Shown here: positions 23,401-32,899 of the stretch, one piece after another
How the letters are laid out: every line of letters begins with the position of its first letter
Position numbering within the stretch: the first letter of the stretch is position 1
Source of the DNA: Siderastrea siderea
Taxonomy: Eukaryota > Cnidaria > Anthozoa > Scleractinia > Rhizangiidae
DNA: 64,000 bases
Direction: 5' to 3'
NCBI GenBank assembly: GCA_964030785.1
Contig: OZ034975.1
Coordinates: 39,939,569 to 40,003,568, forward strand
Program-made: the position numbers and the translations under genes
The notes under the pieces: model-generated
Seen by the model: only the letters and a program-made list of their open reading frames with translations
The model's database searches: none
Told to the model about the DNA's origin: nothing

Positions 23401-24408
23401 CGGGCTGTGACAGTCGCGATCTGTGCTGCCATGCAACATCTCATGAAAATGGCAGCAAAAGCCTGAGACACAGATTCTGATGACATTTTGGTATTTTACC
23501 TCTTCACACGGAGGAGGAGAAGGAATAGGGAATACAGGCGTATATCTATACACCCGATTTTACAGAAGCGTCATATTTGTGGCGAACACCACCACCTAGT
23601 AAAGGAGCTTCATTTCCACCAAGACAAGTTTCATCGCTACTTCAGAATGACAAAGGAACAGTTTGACTACGTGCTGGAACTGATAGAAGATGATATTGGA
23701 AACAAGGAAAGACACCAACTGACGCAAGGCACTTACACCAAGAGAGCGACTTGCTATCTGTTTGAGGGGAGTTCCGGTACCGCGTGTCACCTTGGCCGAG
23801 TTACACGAAAGCAAAAGAACTGATTGGTTGACAAGAAATAGTTCGTGCAACCATCGCATAAAAATTCGCTCTGGAGGCAATCTCTGCAACTTTCCGCACG
23901 AACCAATTTCCAGTCGCGTTCATGGTCGCCTTTGGTATAAACGGATTCATATAAATTGCTTATACGCAATCTAATGGGAACGCGTTCGCGTTCGCCTTCG
24001 AGGTCATGCTCTGTATAAACAGGCCTACAGAGCCACATAATATAACACACGGTCTAGGTGTGAGAGTGAAAGAGCTACGACAAGATTGTATGGGCATAAC
24101 ATTGCGTCAATTGGTGTAAACAACTCCTCGCCTCAGAACTGAGCAAAAAAAAGTGAAAAAGCAGTTAAAACTGCGAATTGTCCCGGTAAAACAAAGCAAT
24201 ACTGTCAAGGTATGTTTCAGGATCAGAGGATCATTTTTTTCGTAGGAGATCAATTGTTAAAGCAATTTTACTTAAAATAGACAATTTCAGTTTCCAATTT
24301 CCAGAACTACTTTTGAGTAACCGACTTTGCCGGTTTCTAAGCCCCCTAATTAACTTTTAGGAAGATTAACTTACCAGATGCAAATACCATGGTTATACTT
24401 GCACAAGC
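11260..24408 (-). CDS. Receptor tyrosine kinase with cysteine-rich ectodomain and large kinase insert (11 exons found; 5' end incomplete)
   Basis: A single-pass receptor kinase that phosphorylates tyrosines in response to an unknown ligand. Exons are 24408-24375, 22778-22556, 21399-21119, 18487-18304, 17567-17362, 15910-15726, 15231-14707, 13797-13586, 13235-13195, 12816-12720 and 11464-11260. All introns are GT-AG and all phases fit: 2193 bases, 730 residues plus stop. In order: three Cys-rich W-x-x-C...CC modules (about 14-178), a membrane helix (202-223) followed by RRR, the glycine loop GRGAFG (266-271), VAVK (Lys306), alpha-C Glu323, an insert of about 160 residues (366-526), HRDLAARN (556-563), DFG (576-578), MAPE (601-604) and a tail ending TFTD. 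All catalytic residues are present, so it should be active. The split kinase recalls the FGFR/VEGFR/PDGFR class; orthology is not assignable by eye. The signal peptide and start codon lie upstream and were not found. Confidence 0.92.
12132..12453. repeat. Intronic inverted-repeat element
   Basis: TACGGGGAGGCTCC at the left and GGAGCCTCCCCGTA at the right are inverted repeats about 320 bp apart, in the last intron of the kinase gene. MITE-like; no clear target duplication. Confidence 0.55.
12720..12816 (-). CDS. Kinase gene exon j: C-lobe
   Basis: Acceptor tgttttcag, donor gtaagcg. It reads [20 protein letters not shown], then [12 protein letters not shown]. The G-x-x-P-Y-P-G and G-x-R-M-x-x-P motifs are standard in receptor tyrosine kinases. 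Confidence 0.95.
13195..13235 (-). CDS. Kinase gene exon i: helix F micro-exon (41 bases)
   Basis: Acceptor ttcttacag, donor gtaagaag. It reads [13 protein letters not shown], completing SDVWSFG with the previous exon, the conserved helix F of protein kinases. It is too short to stand out alone; its identity comes from the motif, the splice sites and the phase. Confidence 0.95.
13586..13797 (-). CDS. Kinase gene exon h: catalytic loop, DFG and activation loop
   Basis: Acceptor ccatcgcag, donor gtaagtg. It reads [34 protein letters not shown] and [25 protein letters not shown] and the activation-loop form P-x-K-W-M-A-P-E are diagnostic of tyrosine rather than Ser/Thr kinases. There is a single activation-loop tyrosine (DVYHL). 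Confidence 0.97.
14707..15231 (-). CDS. Kinase gene exon g: kinase insert domain
   Basis: Acceptor tcctgtag, donor gtaagtag; 525 bases, 175 codons, symmetric phase 0. Apart from the last residues, [14 protein letters not shown], which begin helix E, this exon is a polar, Lys/Glu/Asn-rich insert with few hydrophobics and two tyrosines near its start ([10 protein letters not shown]), possible docking sites. It is far longer than the roughly 15-residue FGFR insert and is likely disordered. Confidence 0.93.
15726..15910 (-). CDS. Kinase gene exon f: alpha-C helix and hinge
   Basis: Acceptor gtctttag, donor gtaagtat. It reads [20 protein letters not shown], which aligns by eye with the FGFR/VEGFR alpha-C region, then a hinge [16 protein letters not shown]. 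The exon ends in phase 0 at RKKRMQ. Confidence 0.95.
15944..16185. mobile_element. Intronic MITE with TGGGCCGG/ACCCA ends
   Basis: The left arm tgggccggctatttacacga, then ggtctaacttagaccgcggtttt, is mirrored at about 16130-16185. It lies in the intron between exons e and f. The inner motif tttagaccgcggtttt suggests a family with TAGACC palindromes. About 242 bp, non-coding. Confidence 0.6.
16599..16999. mobile_element. 401-bp MITE with TTAA target duplication, intronic
   Basis: The terminal inverted repeat begins GACGATTTCCGCTCAACG at the left, with GACGGATTCCGCTCAACG read inward from the right, and continues for about 65 bp (tcgagca, agtgcaaaaa, ttaccaaaaaa). TTAA flanks both ends (16595-16598 and 17000-17003). 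Piggybac/Kolobok-type target. Confidence 0.85.
17362..17567 (-). CDS. Kinase gene exon e: kinase N-lobe, glycine loop and VAVK
   Basis: Acceptor cttttcttcag, donor gtaagc. It reads [20 protein letters not shown], then GKVLRGVF, and ends near [11 protein letters not shown]. The stretch between the glycine loop and VAVK is about 15 residues longer than in vertebrate FGFRs, with an insertion around [20 protein letters not shown]. Confidence 0.95.
18304..18487 (-). CDS. Kinase gene exon d: stalk, transmembrane helix and juxtamembrane
   Basis: Acceptor taatttcag, donor gtaatttg. A Ser-rich stalk ([16 protein letters not shown]) is followed by the hydrophobic helix [18 protein letters not shown], then IFWL and the stop-transfer cluster RRR. 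The polarity gives an outside N-terminus and an inside kinase. Confidence 0.93.
18753..19163. mobile_element. 411-bp intronic MITE with GTGGCACTAAAT ends
   Basis: Left end GTGGCACTAAATTTTTGCGGG; right end CCCGCAAACATTTAGTGCCAC. The interior has repeated gcaaaaatta and ttcccgc motifs on both strands. It lies in the intron between exons c and d. No convincing target duplication. Confidence 0.7.
19781..19921. repeat. Two-copy tandem duplication, 70-bp unit
   Basis: The unit beginning gggaaggactggattgtctt (19781) is repeated directly at 19851 with a few substitutions; both copies end in gtgtttgga. Intronic; no function seen. Confidence 0.8.
21119..21399 (-). CDS. Kinase gene exon c: second and third Cys-rich modules
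   Basis: Acceptor cattctag, donor gtacaaac. Module 2 reads [17 protein letters not shown], then IEQATCCRP. Module 3 reads [34 protein letters not shown] and FKCC. The internal repetition supports an extracellular disulphide-rich fold. I cannot name a Pfam family; similar repeats are familiar from cnidarian secreted and receptor proteins. Confidence 0.92.
22224..22478. repeat. Intronic inverted-repeat element around CCGAAAAAGATGGCG
   Basis: accgaaaaagatggcg at about 22235 and cgccatctttttcggt at about 22450 are inverted, with flanking similarity (gtacattttacc against gggtaaatgtac). MITE-like, between kinase exons b and c. Confidence 0.6.
22556..22778 (-). CDS. Kinase gene exon b: first Cys-rich module
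   Basis: Acceptor ggttacag, donor gtcagc. It reads [14 protein letters not shown], then GWANC, LNGLWR and KARCCIP, and enters module 2 at [12 protein letters not shown]. The layout (Cys, D-W-K, G-W-x-x-C, G-x-x-R, then a Cys pair) repeats in exon c. Confidence 0.88.
23289..24025. mobile_element. Internally deleted PIF/Harbinger element in a kinase intron
   Basis: The ends are inverted repeats: GGCTGTTTATACAGAGCGCGACC at the left against the complement of ggtcatgctctgtataaacaggcc at the right. The 5' part of a HARBI1-like transposase frame lies inside. The remainder of the transposase, including any catalytic DDE residues, is missing, so it is non-autonomous. It sits between kinase exons a and b. 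Confidence 0.75.
23473..23721 (+). pseudogene. HARBI1-like transposase N-terminal fragment
   Basis: The frame reads [19 protein letters not shown], then [41 protein letters not shown]. The run of arginines, the H-P-I motif and F-x-x-Y-F-R-M-T-x-x-Q-F-D-x-x-L are the typical start of HARBI1/PIF nuclease proteins. No in-frame ATG is seen at the expected start, and the frame runs into unrelated sequence after about 85 codons. Confidence 0.75.
24375..24408 (-). CDS. Kinase gene exon a (34 bases, N-terminal)
   Basis: A pyrimidine-rich acceptor (tctgttgacag) and a consensus donor (gtaagtta) flank 34 bases reading [11 protein letters not shown] plus one base. Its end phase fits the next exon. The hydrophobic content would suit the end of a signal peptide. 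This is the least certain exon, as it is short and no upstream exon was found to confirm it. Confidence 0.55.
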
Positions 24409-24639
24409 CTGTCAACAGAGAAAAGGAACAACTCAAGACAGTATCAAGGCAATTCATCGCTCAGGAATGGTAGTCTGAAGTCGTTTTTAGAGGAGTCGTA
24501 TTACCCTACTCCCCGTGTTCAAGCTTGTTCAAATCCCGCCAAAGCCTATTGTTGTAACTTCGGAAGTTGCTTAACGACTGCTATAATCTACTTCTCTTCA
24601 GCAAGCTCCAGGTCGGCAAGCTCGAGCTTTGTAACGATA

Positions 24640-24900
24640 AAGTTCCACAAAACTATTCTTCAACTATTTCTCCACAAAGGTATTTCTAAAAACAGTTTGC
24701 CAGAATGTGAACATCTCAAAAACAGTTTGCCAGTGTGAATGTCACAAAAACAGTTTGCCAGTGTAAATGTCGCAAAATTAGTTTGCCAGTGTAAATGTCA
24801 CAAAAGCAGTTTGCCAGTGTGAACGTCGCAAAAACTGTTTAAGTGTGTGAACGTCGCAAAAACAAAAAGCATGTTGCCGGACTGGTGTGAACGTCTATTT
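24640..24900. repeat. 28-bp satellite, copy 1
   Basis: About seven tandem copies of a 28-bp unit, aaaaacagtttgcc plus agtgtgaatgtcac, with variants (tgtcgc, aaatg). A related but rearranged array lies at 61820-62010. Confidence 0.88.
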
Positions 24901-24938
24901 TAATGCTAAACAAGATGTTCCTGTATAAATAAATAAAC

Positions 24939-24969
<31 letters not shown>

Positions 24970-25130
24970 AATAAAAAAAAAAGAAACAGTTTGCCATCTA
25001 GTCTTAGCATCACAACAACAGCTCGTTAACTCAGTGATAACTTTTGGCAAAGTTTTGTTGCTATTTCGACTCTCACCAACTTATTAATAATCGTGACAAA
25101 GAGAAAGAAAGAACTCGGAAAATAAAAATT
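24901..25130. repeat. AAAT microsatellite and shared downstream segment
   Basis: An (AAAT)n run at about 24926-24967 is followed by a segment (about 25000-25130: ggcaaagttttgttgctatt, then gactctcaccaac) that also follows the satellite at 62060-62160. The satellite and this tail are therefore parts of one dispersed repeat. Confidence 0.75.
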
Positions 25131-25186
25131 AAAATCTTTAAACCTCCTCCACATGTGCCAAAAAATGATTTAAACCAGGTTTCTTT

Positions 25187-25278
25187 TAGTCTCCCACGCA
25201 GCCGTTTTTAGTGGCGTCACGCAACGCTTTCCCCACAGCGTTGCGTGACGTCACTAAAAACGACTGTGTAGGAGACTA
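25187..25278. repeat. 92-bp hairpin element
   Basis: Arms tagtctcccacgcagccg, then tttttagtg, gcgtcacgcaacgct, and the inverted copy ending ggagacta, separated by about 6 bases. Near-perfect hairpin, probably a tiny MITE; no coding content. Confidence 0.8.
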
Positions 25279-25671
25279 GGCTTCTTTGCATACGGTGAAA
25301 TTTAAATTAACCAATCAGCGTTCGTAGGCGGGAAAAACTGTGCTGTTTTGACCTTCACGCGTATTTAGTGCTCTCTGATTGGTTAGATGTTAGATAAGCA
25401 AATCATTGATTCGCTTAGCTTCGATTTCTGTATGATGAGCGAAATTTTTACTGTCGACATGTGGTTTTATTACAGTGTTTTCTTAAAATTAACCACTTTG
25501 CCTTCTTACGGGCTATTGTTAATACAGTGTTTGCAATAATATGGACTGGTTAAGCAACCTGAAACTTTTTTTCTGCGGTGGAAAACTTCGCTGACTGAAG
25601 TTGACTGCGAAGGAGGTTGTATAAGTTTTCCTGTGGCTAATAGTACAACTGAGTGTGTTTTCACTATCTGT

Positions 25672-25805
25672 GTAGCAGGCGTAAACGGGGAAGGGAAAAG
25701 GAAGCGAGAGTGCGGGAGAAAAATGGGGTCTGGGGGGTAGGGACAGTCCCCCCTTCTTCTCCCGCGTTCTGGCTCCCCTTCCCCTTCCCCGTTTACGCCT
25801 GCTAC
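25672..25805. repeat. 134-bp hairpin element
   Basis: gtagcaggcgtaaacggggaa and its inverted copy, ttccccgtttacgcctgctac, lie at the two ends, with arms of about 55 bp. MITE-like. Confidence 0.8.
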
Positions 25806-25811
25806 GCAGGT

Positions 25812-27240
25812 TATGTTTTCACAAGAAACTTTTCATCATTTTCATTCTCCTTGGTTTTGCTCATCACATGGATGTTCACTAACTGAGCAGCTCTTAGTAA
25901 TGGCGGGTCAATAACAATCGGCCTTCTGTCCTGGTGAAGATCTTCGGTCACACTACTTGTTTTCCTCGTGTAATTCATGTCTGGTTTTAATTTATGCCAG
26001 CTTCGAAGGCCTGTGCTATCCTGCTGTCAAGATTGTTGTTACCTTTCGATGTCCAGAGTGGTCTTCTCAGGATGAAACTTTATCTTTTAGAGGAAAAATC
26101 TTCTGTTCATCAGATTTGAGACTCATCATGAATGTTTGACAAATTTGATCCATCATCATTGCATGGTTGCGCAGCTGATGCTTCTCTTTGGAAATAGGAT
26201 AGTTTGTACAATATTCCACAACCGGAGACGAAAGAAAAGGCCTTTTTGGAATTTGGAGCTTCCTTGTGTCATCGTAACAGCAAAAGCTCGTAATCAAAAG
26301 CCGCAGAAAATTACTTTTCTTCTCAAAAGTCAAAACTCGTCTGAAATTCAGGCTAAGCAAAAACAACATGCAGACCGCAGAGTGAACGACACTTTCGCTT
26401 GCTTTATTCATAAAGGAAAGTAAAATAACTGTTACCTACCCTGTCTTCGAAAGTGGATAATTAACTTGAACTGGAATGGTAATTGCTGGAACAAACTCTC
26501 TTAACACTGATTTAGTTAAATATTGATATGTCTATGTCAACGCCAATCCACACTTGCAATCAATCGACAAAAAGCAAAGAGAAGAAAGTGTGTTATTTTT
26601 CACGAAATTCCAACAAGATTTAAATTGTTATAATTAAAAGGAACAAGGGCCACAACTACTCTAGAATTCAGGCAATAGGAGTTATTCAAAGTGGAAAAGT
26701 GAAGTAATTTTAAATGAGCAAAATGCAGATCAAAGCGGCCCTGCAACAGACCGCAGTACCGAAAGAGTTTTAGAAATATACAGCTTTGCATTAAGTCGGA
26801 TTCGTTGCAAAAAGAAAGAGGCGATAATTACAAGTGACTGTAAGAGGTGAAGCTGTACTTCAAAAACCAATGAAAAAAATTTGTGATCCGGCTTGTTTAG
26901 AATATAAAGCTTATCCCTTGCGTGGTAGTTGCATTAAGCTTATATAAACGTGACTTTCCCGCCGCTTAAGTCATAAACAGGACGTGTAAAATATTTTTCT
27001 TCCTTAGCAAGCACACGTAATCGCCGTGTAACTTGTATTGATGTTAACGTCACCTCAACTTCTGTTTCCCAGAGCATGCCAAACAGCAAAAAGACTTGCT
27101 GGAATTAACTGTTTTTGTAGCGGTGGTGTGATGGTGTTTTTCTCTCCCCGAATTTGAACCCAGTGGGGCCGCTGCAAGTAGAGCACCTCAGTGAACTCTT
27201 CTGATATTGAGAATAACATTCTGGCGTCATATTACGATTT
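25812..27240. other. Region upstream of the kinase exons, no certain gene
   Basis: The minus strand has an open frame at 26067-26411 starting with a Met and a hydrophobic patch (SAVCMLFLLSL) that could be a signal peptide. No donor with the phase required by the first mapped kinase exon is present, so I do not join it. Otherwise I see nothing. Confidence 0.3.
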
Positions 27241-27299
27241 TAGTATCCATCTTGTCGCTCTTTAATCGACCTTTAATCTTTAATCGTACCCTTTAATCG

Positions 27300-27843
27300 A
27301 CTCGCAGTGTTAATCCAACACATTAACCATGCAGCAAATCAGACGCTAGAGATTTCAGTTCAAACAGCCACTATGGTTTATAAATCTCTAAATGGTCTTG
27401 CCCCAGAGTATTTGCGATCAAAGTTCCCCGATCGTAGTGACATTTCGAGTTATACACTAAGGGACTGTGAGGGCAAGACAGCTATTCCTCTGCCCCGCAC
27501 CAACTTTCTAAAAAAACAGCTTCAGCTACAGTGGTGCGGTGCTGTGGCATAGCCTACCTGTCAGGCTGCGGCAAGCACAAACTCCCTCTAGCTCCAAATC
27601 CGGCTGACGCGGTTTCTTCGATAATAATGGTTAATTGCATTCAATACATGGCATTAATGGAAAGCAGGCATCCTTTTGTACATATTTTTGTTATTACTTA
27701 ATTAGGAACGAGTAATTCCAGTAGTTATATTTTTGTAGTTGGAATTTATACTTAGTTTGGAGTTGTTTTTTAATTTAGTTTCATTTGTAAATTTAAGGCC
27801 TGATGTCTTAAACCGTGTTTAAATAAAGCTAAATGTTAAATGT
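27300..27843 (+). mobile_element. CR1/L2-like LINE 3' end
   Basis: Plus-strand reverse-transcriptase C-terminus (27328-27604), then about 240 bp of AT-rich 3' UTR ending in aaataaagctaaatgttaaa. Its 3' end abuts the TTAA that begins element A. Confidence 0.75.
27328..27604 (+). pseudogene. Reverse transcriptase C-terminal relic with frameshift
   Basis: It reads ATMVYKSLNGLAPEYLRSKF, then LPRTNFLKK. In the run of seven A near 27511-27517 the frame breaks; the neighbouring frame carries SFSYSGAVLWHSLPVRLRQA to a TGA at 27602-27604. Y-K-x-L-N-G-L-A-P-x-Y-L and G-A-x-L-W-x-x-L-P are classic CR1/L2-type C-terminal signatures. The reading frame is broken and 5'-truncated. Confidence 0.82.
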
Positions 27844-29617
27844 TTAAGTGGCTGTCTCCCTAAGATCCTCATAACCCAAATTGGTCACAAAATAGATTTC
27901 CTTCAAATCTTGTATGTGAATTGCACTTTGTCTGGGTACTTTAAAAACACTTTTCGTTTCGGCTCTAAATGCTTTCTTCAACAGTTTACAAGGGGGGTCC
28001 CCTGGTGGACAAAAATGCACATTTTATTGGTACAAAAATGCCAATTTTCAATAACTTTGGTAACTCCTCACTACACTTAAAATTTGATGCAGGACAAAAT
28101 TCTACTGTTGATTGATAAGTACAACTCTTCCTTATCCTACATTGTTACTGGCATTTCCATGTAGCTGTTTTGAGTAGTTAAAACAGTTCCTTTTAACAAC
28201 ACAGTTTAACAGCTTTTAAAAAAGTAGGAAAAATGGGTAAACAAAAATACATGTTAACAAAAAGTGAGACCTCGTCTAGCAAATTCCTTGCAGTCATGGG
28301 AAGTTAAAGACTTGGTCTTAATTATAATAAAATAAAATCGTGCGGCCAGACGGTTTAAAGAACGTGGCGCCGCTTTGAAACACCAGTATTTCTTAATTAT
28401 GCAAATTACGAACCAAAACCTATGCGTGGAATTTAAGAGCAACTGTGATGCGAGCAATGCTCCCTTACATCAGGAAAACACGAAAATAGTTTCAAACTAC
28501 AGCAGGACACAAATGTAAACTGGTAACATTTCGCATATAGCTTTAATTAAAATGTACAGCATTCAGATAGCTCATTAACTATGTTCAATTCACAAGATAA
28601 ACAAGTTATGAAGTACATGCCACTCGATGATTGCTAATTGCGCTTTACAAAACAACCTTGATCTAGAACTATTAATCTGAGAATAAATCAATAAAAGCAA
28701 GTCATATTGCCTATATCACAGCCTGTGTTTTGCAAACTTATTTAGCGAACATTTAGTGCCTTGCAAAACAATGAAATCAACGAAGGGCATCTTGTTCTGT
28801 TTACATTTGCACCCATTACCTCAATTATTCTGTCATCTTCGATCAAATATAGATCCGTGCGTTTCAGAGATCATCTTAGAAGCGTCAAAACAGTTGGTTT
28901 TGGGAAAATTCTTTGTTCAAAGACCTTCATTTAGACCAAGCTTTCCATGTATTACTTCTCTCGTGTTAAATTTTCCGACAGTAGCCGCTGACCAGTAGCT
29001 AATGTCAACAAAAAGACCTGTTGCACTCGCGTTTCTATTTGAATGTATGATCGCTCACCAATGAAGGGTGAATTCATTTGAAAATAAGGGCTGGAGCTCA
29101 TGAGGGAAAATTCAAAATTCAAAATTTTGCCCTTAATTTAGAGCTGCAAGCACATAACCACAGTGTGTGACGTGGTTGCTATGTTTTTTGTATTTTTAGC
29201 AAGGTGAAATAACGTGATAACTCGGACTTTGGGGGGGAGGGGGGGGGGGCATCTTAACATGTTTGAAAATAAACTTCTAGTTTCATCCAAGCTGTTAAAT
29301 TCTGGAATCCGACCCTGGCGAAACGTCAGTATAGCAAAAATATTACTACTTGATGGAAATATCCTCCGTTGAATACTTTCTGTTTGGTAAAACAGTCGTG
29401 GGAGCTTGGTCCATGACGACTTAATGGTTATGATCCAGTTTGCAGTATGTAGCCCCCAGAACCGCCTGATCGTGGGGTACTGCTTACCAAATGTGAACCT
29501 ACGATACCCCAAAAAACGTCTTGCTTTTGAAATTTCGCCCCGACTTGGTTTTGCTGCACTATCTCTAGATTAGCAGTTAATACCGCCAAACATATATAGT
29601 GAATGTCACTTCCGGAG

Positions 29618-30368
29618 GGCATGTACTTAAACGCCGGAACGCCGGAACGCCGGAACGCTGGAATGCCGGAATACTAAAACCCCGAACGCGGGAATACTTA
29701 AACCCGGAACGCTGGAATTCTTAAACCCTGAACACTGGAATACTTAAACCCGAAATGCCGGAAATATACCTCAACTCTAAATGACGATTTAACATACACA
29801 AGATCGCTGAAAAGACAAACAATTAGGGTTAAGCCGCGTACCGCATTATTAATGTTACCTTCTGACTCCCGCCAAAACCATTCTCCTCACTATCCCCTCC
29901 TTTCCTGCCAACCATTATTATTATAATTTATTTGATTGCTGGGCTGTTTCGCGCTGGCATCGACATGGAGGAATCTCCAGCAAGGTAAGCGTATATACCT
30001 GAAATTTTCTCTTTGACTTAAAGCGCTTAAAGTAACATTTTACAAAGTGATAAACTGTTATTCCCTTCCTTTAATCCCAGCCAAAGTCCAGAGAAAAAGA
30101 GGTGAGACACTGAATCTTAACTAGCCTGCGCGCAGGTTTTGGTGGGAGTCAGAAGGTAACGTTAATAATGTAGCGTGGCTTAACCTTAATTGTTCGTCTT
30201 TTCAGCGATCTTTTGTATATTAAATCGTCATTTAGAGTTGAAGTATTCTAGCGTTCCGGGTTTTAGTATTCCGGCGTTCCAGGTTTAAGTGTTCCGGCGT
30301 TCTGGCGTTCTGGCGTTCCGGCGTTCCGGCGTTCTGGCGTTCTGGCGTTCCGGGTTTAAGTACATGCC
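29618..30368. mobile_element. 751-bp Mutator-like MITE with 9-bp target duplication
   Basis: Ends GGCATGTACTTAAAC and GTTTAAGTACATGCC. CTTCCGGAG is duplicated outside (29609-29617 and 30369-30377). Both termini carry short tandem GGAACGCC-type repeats, and the inverted similarity extends inward (ttctgactcccgccaaaacc against ggttttggtgggagtcagaa). A 9-bp duplication is typical of Mutator-like elements; the superfamily is inferred only from that. Confidence 0.85.
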
Positions 30369-31435
30369 CTTCCGGAGTTGATCACAGACTAGCCAGCTGG
30401 GTAGTATGAGAACCAGGCTTAATCAGTGGAAGTTACGAGTATCCTCAGATTTTTGTTAGGGATTGAATAGCGGGTGAGATACTCGAGCTCGCGCAAAAAT
30501 TACTCTACTATAAGTTCTATCTCCACTAGACTACTCTTAATCTACCTGTACAGTAGACGCCCGTTATCTAGAACAGAAACTCGTTTCCTCTTGAATACTG
30601 TCTCCAGTCATTTACTACTGTCATTGCCGAAGGAATTTTTGATTTCCTTGAAACCCTACTTTATTTTAAATTAACCCTATAATGGGGGAGGGGGGGGGAG
30701 TGCACAGACTCTGCCTTTGGGGACTTGAAACTTTTCTATTATTTTTTTAATGTGTGAACAAGCACCGCCAAAATTTTATTGAAAAATTAGTTGGGAACAA
30801 ATTAGTGTGGTAGGTCAATGTACAGTGAGATTCACATTGCTAAGGCAATCAAACTTTGACAGGCGTGTTCATCTGAAATTGTTTGGTACATTACTGTTTT
30901 AACTGAAAACAAAAATGACTTTCTTACTGAAGGTGTCATGCTATTAGATAATTTTAGAGTTCTTTTTATTATTTTTGTTCACTTTTTGGTCAATTGGGTG
31001 GCTTTCCGAAGTCTTAGGGAAATCACGAAATCCAATACGGTGGATCCAATTGGAAATTATGACATAAATCTGACGTCGTGTGACGTCATCAGTATCCCTT
31101 GCCGATCTCAAAGGAGACATTCTTGGACAAAATTCTTGGACATACTTTTGACCCTCTAAGTTTCAATTTCATTGCTTTATTGCTATCGGAGTTTGCTGGA
31201 GGCCTGCCCCACAACGGCTTCAGAAGACCAAAGAAGACCCGGTCTAGATAGGGTTAAGGTTGTCTCTTAACTGCAACTGATTACTTTCTCAAAACTGAAG
31301 GAACCTTTCAAAGCCCCAGAAGTCGAAAACAGGAAGGTTATTTTCCAATCTATGAAGACGTATCCAGCTGTACGAGTTATTGACCTATGTTGAAAACATA
31401 GGGTCTTAGCCAGCGTGAAGTTTTTCGCTTTCTAT

Positions 31436-31475
31436 GTTTGTTTGTTTGTATGTATGTATGTATGTATGTATGTAT
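31436..31475. repeat. (TGTA)n / (TGTT)n microsatellite
   Basis: Short tetranucleotide run, tgtttgtttg followed by repeated tatg. Confidence 0.9.
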
Positions 31476-31567
31476 TTTTGATCCGGGGGGAAATCTCATG
31501 TGAGACGGGAGGGAATGCTCGTCGGAAAATTTAAATTAAAGCTATGCTAAAACAGACCGAGAACGCG

Positions 31568-32899
31568 TAACCTGCGATCAGGCCGAATTTTAGCATCGCT
31601 CTCATATTCTCTTATGTTGGTCGCTCGCTAAAATAGGGCCTGATACAATCTCTCACAAGAGTTCGTGTCGGCGGCCAAATTTTGGCCGCGGGAATCTCGC
31701 AATCTGATTGGCCCTTTAACAATAGAGCTGTCAACGGAAGTAATTTCGATCCGACCGCCATCGCCAAGGAACAACCAAGGAACAAGTCTGCTGAAGTAAA
31801 ATGTGTTGCTCTAATAAATTCTCGTCGTTCTAGGAGAATTGTCACCATTTCTTTCTCTCCTGAGAATGGCGTTCGGTTTGACGCAAGCTGTCTCTCACCT
31901 GGAGCAGAGAAGTACAGCAACAGTGAAGTATTTATTCCGTTTTATCGCATCGTGTCGCGGAATTTTCATTTGACGGCTTTCAACTAGTATTGATAACATG
32001 AACAGAGTAGTGGCTGTTTCCGCGTTTTACGAAACAAAACAAACAGCAGACGAGCAACTATCTTTCGCCAAGAATGATCAACAAGTCAACTGATAATTCG
32101 GTATAACGGTAAACTGCTGTTTGGCGAGAAGTGCGGAGAACCGCAATCAAGTCGCAATAACGATTTTCAGTTTATTCATTCATTGTTTAATACTTATGTC
32201 GTTTTATTGATCTCTGACATTGACATCAAAGGATCTGACTAGTTTTATAATAAATGTTCTTCGTTTTAAAATTCGGTGCTGCTTAGAGATAAAATTCGCT
32301 GCTGATTTCAAATATTTATCACTTCTCGAATTAAATCACAAAATACTCCATTGCGTATAAACGGTTTTATTTATATCTTTATTCTAAAGAATGAAACTGA
32401 AGGTATTTCTCTTAATTGCCCAAGGTTTTTTACGCAGAAAATCGGTGACAAATGGGAAGAGAATATTTCCGGATACCACTTGAAATGGGAAATGATTCAA
32501 GCATGCAGCATATTTTGGTACATGACAACCTCGTCGTGTTTTGATTTTCATTGAGTTTCAGCTCAGACAGAGCAACCATGTACAGTACCGGAACCTTCAA
32601 GTTAGCAATCGTTTAAATTGGGGTACTTGTGTCTAGAAGATATATCGTAGCCTATGATTTTCTTATTTTGCCGACATTTACGTGACTTTCTGCGAATTGC
32701 TGTTATGGGAAATTTGCATACCGAGGATCGTGCAAGCAGAAGAAATTTTGATTGGCTGTTTTGTTCAACGCCAATCAATCAAAAAAAGTGGGCGGCAGAC
32801 GTTCCGTAGAAGAATTGTATCAGGCCCTATTTTTCGTTTCGCCCGTCCCGCCTGAATGTTTCACCGAGCGAAACGAAAATAGGGCCTGATCGCAGGTTA
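31568..32899. mobile_element. 1.3-kb Mutator-like element with 9-bp target duplication
   Basis: Ends TAACCTGCGATCAGGCC and GGCCTGATCGCAGGTTA; GAGAACGCG duplicated at 31559-31567 and 32900-32908. The motif aaaatagggcctgat recurs near both ends. Interior frames of about 100 codons on opposite strands (31612-31920 and 31682-31987) overlap each other and show no transposase motif. Confidence 0.85.

Noticed and set aside
24500..24545. tRNA B-box-like gttcaaatcccgcc
   Set aside because: No matching A box or cloverleaf at the right distance.
24640..24900. CRISPR-like repeat array
   Set aside because: Units are contiguous with no unique spacers and the DNA is eukaryotic; it is a satellite.
26067..26411. 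Signal-peptide exon of the kinase
   Set aside because: Hydrophobic start is attractive, but no GT donor with the needed phase was found before the stop codon.
31612..31987. Open frames of about 100 codons on both strands within a Mutator-like element
   Set aside because: Opposite-strand overlap and no transposase motif; probably chance.
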